A stretch of 64,000 nucleotides of DNA. It comes from Palsa-504 sp963753225. GTDB lineage: Bacteria > Actinomycetota > Actinomycetes > Streptosporangiales > Streptosporangiaceae. The notes under the pieces were generated by a model. It searched no databases and was not told the DNA's origin. It worked only from the letters and a program-made list of their open reading frames with translations. The stretch covers positions 1-64,000 of the forward strand of contig CAVWBQ010000020.1 of assembly GCA_963753225.1 (NCBI GenBank), in the 5' to 3' direction. The translations under genes were made by a program, and so were the position numbers. This document shows positions 26,108-32,411 of the stretch, piece by piece. How positions within the stretch are numbered: position 1 is the stretch's first letter; each line of letters begins with the position of its first letter.

Positions 26108-27034
26108 TCACCTCCCTCTCAGGTATGCCCTGACCAGCTCCGCCGCGAGCCGCGGCTTGCGGCCCCGCGGAGTCCCCGCCAGCACGTCGTAGTGCTGTCC
26201 CCTGATGGCGGCCAGCGCCGCCCGGCCGCCGGCCAGGTAGCCCGCGACCGCCAGCCTGGCCGCGCCGCGCAGCGTGCCGACCAGGGGCGCGCCCTGGTCG
26301 AGCAGGCGCGAGGCGCGGTCCGTCTCGAAGGTCATCAGCTGCCGCACGGCCTGGCCGGCGGTAGGCGCGGCCAGGTCTGCCTCGGTGCAGCCGAACCGCT
26401 CCAGGTCCTCGCCCGGCAGGTAGATCCGCCCGTTGCCCAGGTCCTCGGCCACGTCCTGCCAGTGTTCGGCCAGTTGCAGGGCAGTGCAGATGTTATTGGA
26501 CAGGGCGATGCGTTCACCGGTAGCGACGCCGAAGATATAGAGCACGATCTGGCCGACGGGGTTGGCGGACAGCTCGCAGTACTGCTCCAGGTCGGGATAC
26601 GTGGGGTAGCGGGTGACCTTCTGGTCCTGCCGGTTGGCCTCGATCAGGTCGAGCAGCGGCTGGGCCGGGACGTCGCACTCGCGGACCGTCTCCGCCATCG
26701 CCCGCATGACCGGGGACTGCGGCGTCCCGCCCGAGTAGATGCGGTCGACGTCGGCGGCCAGCTCGTCCAGCAGGCGCAGCCGCAGCACGGTCACGTCGGC
26801 CTTCTCCCCTGAACCGTCGCGGGCCTCGTCGCCGAGGTCGTCGGTCAGCCGGGCGAAGAAGTACAGGTTGGTCAGGTGCCGCCGGTGCCGGGCCGGGAGC
26901 AGCCGGAGCGCGACGGGAAAGTTCTCCCCCGACGCGTTGGCCACCACCTCCTCGGCATGCGTCTGCGACGGGCGGACGTGCTCCCGCACTCCCGCCCGTT
27001 CGGCGCTGCCGGTACTTCGGCTTTCCCCAGTCAC
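26108..27034 (-). CDS. hpnC: Hydroxysqualene synthase HpnC
   Basis: The first operon gene encodes a squalene/phytoene-synthase-fold enzyme that converts presqualene diphosphate to hydroxysqualene. Diagnostic segments are ENFPVALRLLPARHRRHL, FFARLTDDLGDEA, the second motif QDVAEDLGNGRIYLPGEDL, and CELSANPVGQIVLYIFG. The start is uncertain: GTG 27034 (308 aa) is given; ATG 27082 lies inside a palindrome, and GTG 26989 would also keep the whole domain. None has a clear ribosome site, so a leaderless message is possible. Confidence 0.9.
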   Translation of the reverse strand: MTGESRSTGSAERAGVREHVRPSQTHAEEVVANASGENFPVALRLLPARHRRHLTNLYFFARLTDDLGDEARDGSGEKADVTVLRLRLLDELAADVDRIYSGGTPQSPVMRAMAETVRECDVPAQPLLDLIEANRQDQKVTRYPTYPDLEQYCELSANPVGQIVLYIFGVATGERIALSNNICTALQLAEHWQDVAEDLGNGRIYLPGEDLERFGCTEADLAAPTAGQAVRQLMTFETDRASRLLDQGAPLVGTLRGAARLAVAGYLAGGRAALAAIRGQHYDVLAGTPRGRKPRLAAELVRAYLRGR

Positions 27035-27074
27035 CCAGTTATTTTCGTGGGAGCGTGCATTTAAAGGCAAACAA

Positions 27075-27256
27075 TGACGCATGCGTCACATGACGGATGC
27101 GTCGGTCAAGGCCCCGGACCGGCAACCCGCTGAGCGACGCCTTCACTACCGTTCGAACGGGTACAGGGCTGTTCGTGCAGGTTACACCACGGAAATAATA
27201 AGTTTGTGTTTGCGAACTACGTTATGCTATTGAAAAATACCCTGACGTACGCGTCA
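27075..27256 (-). promoter_or_regulatory. Three TGACG-N4-CGTCA operator-like sites upstream of hpnC
   Basis: TGACGCATGCGTCA (27075-27088, a perfect palindrome), TGACGGATGCGTCG (27091-27104, one mismatch) and TGACGTACGCGTCA (27243-27256) share inverted TGACG half-sites with a 4-bp spacer. Sites 1 and 2 start 16 bp apart; site 3 lies about 150 bp upstream. An AT-rich stretch (27190-27242) between them likely holds the promoter. The symmetry suits a dimeric regulator. No regulator gene adjoins the operon. Confidence 0.7.
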
Positions 27257-27308
27257 GCATTGGCAGGCGGCTGGTAATGCCATTGATTTTCCGATTCTCG
27301 GGAGCTGC

Positions 27309-28430
27309 TCAGGTGCGCCAGAGCAGTACCAGGGCGCAGTCGTCGGAGCCGCCGATCTCCCGTTGCATGGCCGCGACCAGCGCGGGGGCGCCGGTGCGGA
27401 AACCGGTGGCTAGCATGCGTTCGGCCTCGCCGAGCAGGCGGTCGGTGCCTACGTCGATGTCCCGGCCGGGCGCTTCGACCAGGCCGTCGGTGTAGAGCAT
27501 GAGCGCGTCGCCGCGCTGCAGCACGCCGCGCTCGGATTCGGCGGCCGCCCCGTGCAGGTCGGGTACCACGCCGAGGACGATCCCGCGGGCCCGGGTCAGC
27601 CGCCAGCGGCCCGCGGCCCCGTCGTAGTGCGCGGCGGGCGGGTGGCCGGCCGAGGAGACCACGTACTCCCCCGTGGCCAGGTCCATCCAGAGATGCACGG
27701 CGGTGACGAAGCCCTCGCTGGCCGCGCCGCGGCGCATGTAGGCGTTGCAGGCCGGCAGGAACTCCTCCCGGGGCACCGAGCCGAGCAGCCCGCCGAACGC
27801 GCCGGAGAGCAGCAGCGCCCTGGTGCCCGCGTCGATGCCCTTCCCGGACACGTCGACCAGCGCCACCTCGAGCATCTTGCCGTCGCAGAACGACACCACG
27901 AAGTCACCGCCGAACGACGAGCCGCCGGCCGGCTTGAGGACCAGGGACGATCCCCAGCCCTCTCCGAGCGCGGGCAGCTTGCCCTGGGCCCGGATGCGGT
28001 CCCGCAGTTCGAGCAGCATCCGGTCACCGCGCAGGCCCTGGACGCCGAGCTTCTCCCTGGTCCGCGCGAGCACGTCGGCGAAGACGGCGGTGAGCACGAT
28101 GGTGGCGATGATCCCGGCCCCGGCCTTGCCCTCGAACACGTCGTAGATGAGCGCCACCGCGGCGAACCCGAAGAAGATGCGCAGCGCCCGTGGCCACAGC
28201 AGCAGGCCGCCGGCCAGGATCGGCAAGATCATTACGCCTGGTGAGAACCACCAGGCGGACACGTGTACCGAGGCCACCGCGATGGCGATCGTCACCACCG
28301 AGAGCGCGAAGGCCATCCGGCGGTTCCTGGTAATGAACTGCCTGGTCAGCTGGGTGCGCAGGGTGTGAACGAAGCGCAGCACGCGTCGGCGGGCCGGATG
28401 GGGTCTCCTTGGCTGCGGCGCGGTAATCAT
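27309..28430 (-). CDS. Membrane-anchored PP2C (SpoIIE-type) phosphatase
   Basis: The 373-residue protein has a basic cytoplasmic N-terminus, about three membrane segments (residues 40-125: MAFALSVVTIAIAVASV, FSPGVMILPILAGGLLLW, AGAGIIATIVLTAVFADVL), and a C-terminal serine phosphatase domain (SSFGGDFVVSFCDGKMLEVALVDVSGKGIDAGT, YTDGLVEAPGRD, GSDDCALVLL). The metal-binding aspartates in GGDF, DVSGKG, YTDGL and DD are present. Such proteins usually dephosphorylate anti-sigma-factor antagonists; no such partner is encoded nearby. It lies between the hpnC promoter region and an Eis-type gene in the opposite direction. Confidence 0.9.
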   Translation of the reverse strand: MITAPQPRRPHPARRRVLRFVHTLRTQLTRQFITRNRRMAFALSVVTIAIAVASVHVSAWWFSPGVMILPILAGGLLLWPRALRIFFGFAAVALIYDVFEGKAGAGIIATIVLTAVFADVLARTREKLGVQGLRGDRMLLELRDRIRAQGKLPALGEGWGSSLVLKPAGGSSFGGDFVVSFCDGKMLEVALVDVSGKGIDAGTRALLLSGAFGGLLGSVPREEFLPACNAYMRRGAASEGFVTAVHLWMDLATGEYVVSSAGHPPAAHYDGAAGRWRLTRARGIVLGVVPDLHGAAAESERGVLQRGDALMLYTDGLVEAPGRDIDVGTDRLLGEAERMLATGFRTGAPALVAAMQREIGGSDDCALVLLWRT

Positions 28431-28512
28431 GATGCGGGCACTGTATTCGATCTGGGCAGGCCCGGGCTAAATTCAGTCGCACCGGCAGGGCATACGGAGG
28501 TACTAAGGCAAC

Positions 28513-29784
28513 ATGACCCAGTCTGCCAGCAGCCCGTACCCGATCCGGCCCATCGAGCAGGATGAACTCGACGGATTCCTGAACGTGGACGAGCACGCCT
28601 TCAACACCTCGCCGTGGTCCGACGACGACCGGCGGGTGGGACTCGACCGGTTCGAGTTCGACCGCACCCTCGCGGCCTTCGACGACACGACTCCGGTCGG
28701 CGCCACCATGTGCTACAGCTTCCAGCTGAGCGTGCCGGGGCGGGAGCTGCTGCCCGCCGCGGGGGTGACGTTCGTGGCGGTCATGCCCACGTACCGGCGG
28801 CGGGGCGTGCTGAGCAGCCTGATGCGCCGCCAGCTGGCCGACGTGCGCGACCGCGGCGAGCCGCTGGCCATCCTGTGGGCGTCGGAGGCGGTGATCTACG
28901 GCCGGTACGGCTACGGCCGGGCCTCCTGGCAACTCGCCTTCACGCTGCGCCGCGGCGAGGGCAGGCTGGCGGGTCCGGCGGCATCGGCCGGGGACGGGCT
29001 GCGGCTGCGGATCGTTGAGCCCGAGGCCGCCCTGCCCGAGCTGGCCAAGGTCTACGACTCTGTACTGGCGACCCGGCCCGGGATGTTCGGCCGGAACGAC
29101 GCGTGGTGGCGGAGCGCGATCTACGACCCGGCGGAGCAGCGGCAGGGCGCCAGCCCGCTGCGCTGCCTGCTGGCCGAGGACGTCAGCGGGCCGCGCGGCT
29201 ACGCGCTCTACTCGGGCGTCGACACCTGGACCGATTTCCTGCCGGACAACGTCCTGAGGGTGCGCGAGCTGATGGCGGCCGATCCCGCCGCCAGCGCCGC
29301 GCTCTGCACCGACCTGCTCAGCCGGGACCTGACCAGCGAGTTCCGCCTGCCGCGGCGTCCGGTCGACGACCCGCTGCTCGACCAGCTGGCCGATCCGCGG
29401 CGGGCCAGGCCGCAGCTAAACGACAACCTGTGGGTGCGGATCGTCGACCTGCCCCGCGCGCTGGCCGGCCGCCGGTACTCCTGCCCCGTGGACGTGGTCC
29501 TCGAGGTGCGGGACGAGATCCTGCCCGCCAACGCCGGGCGGTGGCGGCTGAGCACCACCGCCGGGGCTCCGGGCGGCGGCCTGGCCGCGGCGTGCGTCCC
29601 GGCCAGCTCGCCGGCCGACGTGGCACTGGACGTGACCGAGCTCGGCGCGGCCTACCTGGGCGGTACCAGGCTGGGCGCGCTGGCCGGCAGCGGGCTAGTC
29701 ACCGAGCTGCGGCCCGACGCCGCCAGGCAGCTCTCGGCCGCCCTGGCCTGGGACCCCGCCCCCTGGTGCCCCATGGTCTTCTAG
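28513..29784 (+). CDS. Eis-type GNAT N-acetyltransferase
   Basis: The 423-residue protein has the three-part Eis layout: an N-terminal GNAT domain with the acetyl-CoA loop VTFVAVMPTYRRRGVLSSLMRRQL (about 85-108), a second degenerate GNAT region, and a C-terminal sterol-carrier-like domain ending with WDPAPWCPMVF, whose terminal carboxylate acts in catalysis in Eis. Tyr-containing GRYGYGRAS is also typical. Known Eis proteins acetylate amines, including aminoglycosides and host or peptide lysines; the natural substrate here is unknown. ATG 28513 follows GGAGG by about 12 bp. Confidence 0.92.
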   Translation: MTQSASSPYPIRPIEQDELDGFLNVDEHAFNTSPWSDDDRRVGLDRFEFDRTLAAFDDTTPVGATMCYSFQLSVPGRELLPAAGVTFVAVMPTYRRRGVLSSLMRRQLADVRDRGEPLAILWASEAVIYGRYGYGRASWQLAFTLRRGEGRLAGPAASAGDGLRLRIVEPEAALPELAKVYDSVLATRPGMFGRNDAWWRSAIYDPAEQRQGASPLRCLLAEDVSGPRGYALYSGVDTWTDFLPDNVLRVRELMAADPAASAALCTDLLSRDLTSEFRLPRRPVDDPLLDQLADPRRARPQLNDNLWVRIVDLPRALAGRRYSCPVDVVLEVRDEILPANAGRWRLSTTAGAPGGGLAAACVPASSPADVALDVTELGAAYLGGTRLGALAGSGLVTELRPDAARQLSAALAWDPAPWCPMVF

Positions 29785-31047
29785 GTCGCGCTGGCGGCGG
29801 AGCGGGGAGAAGAACACCCACCAGCCCGCCGCCCAGCTGCCGGCGTAGGCGATCCACAGCGTGGCGCGGACCCCGATCAGGGTGCCGAGCAGGCCGCCGA
29901 GCAGGGCACCGAGCGGGATCGTGCCCCAGACCACCCAGCGGACCGCGGCGTTCATCCGGCCTAGCAGCCGGGGCGGGCAGATCGCCTGCCGGTAGCTGAC
30001 CTGCGCGACGTTGTACACCACGGATGAGAAGGAGAAGAAGGCCATGCCGACGGCGAAGGCGGCGACCCGCCAGCCCGGCGCGGCCAGCGGGATGAGCAGC
30101 TGGGGAAAGCCGATCACGAGCATCGAGTACCAGATGATGCGCGCCGACCCGATCCGGCGGCCGAGCCGGCCCGACAGCAGGCCCCCGGCCACCCCGCCCA
30201 GGCTAGCCACGGCGATGAGCAGCCCGGTGTCGACGGGCCTGACCCGCAGGACGCGGATCAGGAAGACGATCTCGAGCGCCATGCCCATGCTGCCGAACAA
30301 GTTGGCGGTGCCGGTGCACGCGACGATCTTGCGCAGGATCGGGTGCCGGAGCACGAACGAGAGGCCCTCGGCGATCTCGGCCCGCAGCCCGGCGCGGGCG
30401 GCGCCCGCTTCCGGGGGCTGCTCGCGGACGTGGATGGCCAGCAGCGAGGCGACCGAGATCGCGTAGGAGATCGCGTCGGCCGCCATGGCGCTGGCCGCGC
30501 CGATCAGGCCGGCCAGCGCGCCGCCGAGGCCAGGCCCGGCCACCTGCGCGAACAACTGGGTCGCGCCGAGCTTGCCGTTGCCGTCCACGAGCTGTTCCCT
30601 GGCCACCACCACGGGCAGGTAGCTCTGGTAGGCGACGTCGAAGAAGACGGTGCAGACCCCCGCCGTGACCGCGACCGCGTACAGCTGTCCCAGGGTGAGC
30701 AGGTGCAGCGCGGCGGCCAGCGGCACCGAGCCGATGATCAGCATCCGCGCCGCGTCACACCAGATCATCAGCCGCCGCTTGGCCCACCGGTCCACCAGGG
30801 CGCCGGCCGGCAGGGCGATGAGCGCGAACGCCGCGGTAGCCGCCGCGGTCAGCAGGCCGACCTGGAAGGTGGAGGCGCGGAGGATCACGACGGCGGTCAG
30901 CGGCAGGGCGAGCTGGGTGACCGCGGAGCCCAACTCGCTGACGCTCTGCCCGGCCCACAGCAGCAGGAAGTTCCGGTGCCGCCACAGCGTCGGGGCCGGG
31001 GCCGGGGCCGGTTCCGTTATCGGTTCCGGCGGACTGTGCACCGCCAT
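29695..31047 (-). CDS. MFS transporter (enterobactin-exporter/MefA type)
   Basis: The 450-residue, 12-span permease has the family opening LWRHRNFLLLWAGQSVSELGSAVTQLALPL and the loop motif GALVDRWAKRRLMIWCD. A second half (LLSGRLGRRIGSARIIW) completes the two-bundle fold. These MFS_3-type proteins export drugs or siderophores. ATG 31047 begins just before the first helix; the open frame continues upstream but is antisense to a small gene. The last 28 residues (DHGAPGGGVPGQGGRELPGG) are encoded antisense to the eis 3' end, a 90-bp convergent overlap, and are probably a run-on tail. Confidence 0.9.
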   Translation of the reverse strand: MAVHSPPEPITEPAPAPAPTLWRHRNFLLLWAGQSVSELGSAVTQLALPLTAVVILRASTFQVGLLTAAATAAFALIALPAGALVDRWAKRRLMIWCDAARMLIIGSVPLAAALHLLTLGQLYAVAVTAGVCTVFFDVAYQSYLPVVVAREQLVDGNGKLGATQLFAQVAGPGLGGALAGLIGAASAMAADAISYAISVASLLAIHVREQPPEAGAARAGLRAEIAEGLSFVLRHPILRKIVACTGTANLFGSMGMALEIVFLIRVLRVRPVDTGLLIAVASLGGVAGGLLSGRLGRRIGSARIIWYSMLVIGFPQLLIPLAAPGWRVAAFAVGMAFFSFSSVVYNVAQVSYRQAICPPRLLGRMNAAVRWVVWGTIPLGALLGGLLGTLIGVRATLWIAYAGSWAAGWWVFFSPLRRQRDLEDHGAPGGGVPGQGGRELPGGVGPQLGD

Positions 31048-31110
31048 ACTGTACGCGCGTGGTGGCGCGCTACCGGCCTCGTGTACGACACTGGACGGAG
31101 GAGGGATGCC

Positions 31111-31383
31111 GTGCCAGCCATGAAGCTGACGCCCAACGCCGCGATGCGGGCCAGGGACGTGTCCCGGCCGCGCGCCGAGCACCTCGCCGAGGCCGAGGCG
31201 GCCGAGGCGAGCATCGCTGGCATCGCCGGCGTCGCCGGCGGATCGCGGCCCAGGACCGGCGAGGCCGCGGCGCAGGCCCGCGGAGAGGACGCGGCGAAGA
31301 CGCCGCGGCCGCCGGCCGCGGGAGACGAGCGGGCGGAACGGCCCAGGTTCCCACGGCGTCGGCGGGGGCGCGCTCCCCGCTGA
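31111..31383 (+). CDS. Small basic Ala/Arg-rich protein, unknown
   Basis: A possible 90-residue protein with GTG 31111 behind a strong GGAGGAGGG site; an internal ATG at 31120 is an alternative. The start (MKLTPNAAMRARDVSRPRAEHLAEAEAAEASIAG) looks helical and protein-like, and the second half is an Arg/Pro-rich disordered tail. No family is recognised. It is divergent from the MFS gene, with 63 bp between the starts. Confidence 0.5.
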   Translation: MPAMKLTPNAAMRARDVSRPRAEHLAEAEAAEASIAGIAGVAGGSRPRTGEAAAQARGEDAAKTPRPPAAGDERAERPRFPRRRRGRAPR

Positions 31384-31462
31384 GGAGCAGCCTTCTGGGG
31401 AGTGCCTGCCCGAGTTGGAGTTCCCTCGCAACCGCAACGATGTGACATCGTAGCGGTTATGG

Positions 31463-31608
31463 CGCGTCAGAAGATAACCCGTCGTTTCGGGATTTCTGGC
31501 GCGCTGATGCGGTAACCGCTGGGTCGATGGGCCGTTGGTCCGGTAAGAGCCGGACCAACGGCACATCGACCCAGAACCGCCCTGTGCCGCGGCCGCGGCT
31601 ACCGCATC
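31463..31608. other. Cluster of three nested or adjacent long hairpins
   Basis: Hairpin 1: arms 31463-31482 and 31488-31504 (GCGCG-CAGAA-CCCG core, imperfect). Hairpin 2: a 24-bp stem with one mismatch, arms 31520-31543 and 31550-31573, loop TAAGAG. Outer arms GATGCGGTAACCGC (31506-31519) and GCGGCTACCGCATC (31595-31608) enclose hairpin 2 with one mismatch. The block lies between the small basic-protein gene and rpiB (opposite strand), both ending toward it. A bidirectional terminator, a structured RNA or a decayed transposon end are possible. Confidence 0.75.
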
Positions 31609-31642
31609 GCCGCTCGCACCCGAGCTCAGACCAGCCGGGCTG

Positions 31643-31701
31643 GGTGATGGAGGCCGGGCGGGGTGACGGAGGCCGGGCGGGGTGACGGAGGCCGGCGGCG
31701 G
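31643..31701. repeat. Three 19-bp tandem repeats
   Basis: GGTGACGGAGGCCGGGCGG is repeated at 31643 (one change), 31662 and 31681 (last copy with a small insertion). It is non-coding and lies 50-100 bp past the rpiB stop. Confidence 0.85.
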
Positions 31702-31748
31702 GACTATCGAGGCCAGGCGGGGAGGTCTTGCTCGCCTGGGAGCGGGGC

Positions 31749-32222
31749 TCAGGAGGCGGGCAGTGGCGGCAGGTCGCCGGACTTCTCGTAGTCGGCGATC
31801 ATGGCCAGCCGCCGGGCGTGCCTAGGCTCGCCGGAGAACGGCGTGGCGATGAACACCTGGGCGAACCCCACCGCGTCGTCGACCGGGTACATGCGCGCGC
31901 CGAGGCTGAGGACGTTGGCGTCGTTGTGCTTCCGGGCCAGCTGGGCGGTCTCCTGCGTCCAGGCCAGCGCCGCGCGGATGCCCGGGATCTTGTTCGCGGC
32001 GATCTGCTCGCCGTTGCCCGAGCCGCCGATCACGATACCGAGGCTGCCCGGGTCGCCGATCACGGCGTGCGCCGCGCGCATGACGTACACCGGGTAGTCG
32101 TCGTCCTGGACGTACCTTCCGGGACCGCAGTCCACGGGCTCGTGGCCGGCCGAGGCCAGCCGCTCGATCAGGCGGGCCTTCAGCTCGAAGCCCGCGTGGT
32201 CAGATCCCAGGTATACGCGCAC
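31749..32222 (-). CDS. rpiB: Ribose-5-phosphate isomerase B
   Basis: The 157-residue enzyme interconverts ribulose-5-P and ribose-5-P in the pentose phosphate pathway. Family motifs are complete: VYLGSDHAGFELK at the start, the GIVIGGSGNGEQIAANKIPGIRAAL block (the mycobacterial-type enzyme uses a Glu here in place of the E. coli catalytic Cys), and HNDANVLSLGARM. Length is normal. It diverges from pepN and ends toward the hairpin cluster. Confidence 0.95.
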   Translation of the reverse strand: MRVYLGSDHAGFELKARLIERLASAGHEPVDCGPGRYVQDDDYPVYVMRAAHAVIGDPGSLGIVIGGSGNGEQIAANKIPGIRAALAWTQETAQLARKHNDANVLSLGARMYPVDDAVGFAQVFIATPFSGEPRHARRLAMIADYEKSGDLPPLPAS

Positions 32223-32411
32223 ACGGTAAGTGTGCCAGACCGGCCGTCAGCGGATAGGCCCGGATCAATCGAAGATGGGGTCGCGGGTGCGGGATAGGGT
32301 CGAACCAGAAGTCGACCTGGGCAGGGGTCTGCCCTGTTGACTCATGAAAGGGCATGTGCACTTTCAACCGCGGCAAAACCGCGTGAATTCCGCAGAAGGG
32401 ACGGCCACCCG

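Noticed and set aside
31520..31573. tRNA gene
   Set aside because: The stem is one uninterrupted 24-bp hairpin; no cloverleaf arms or T-loop sequence are present.
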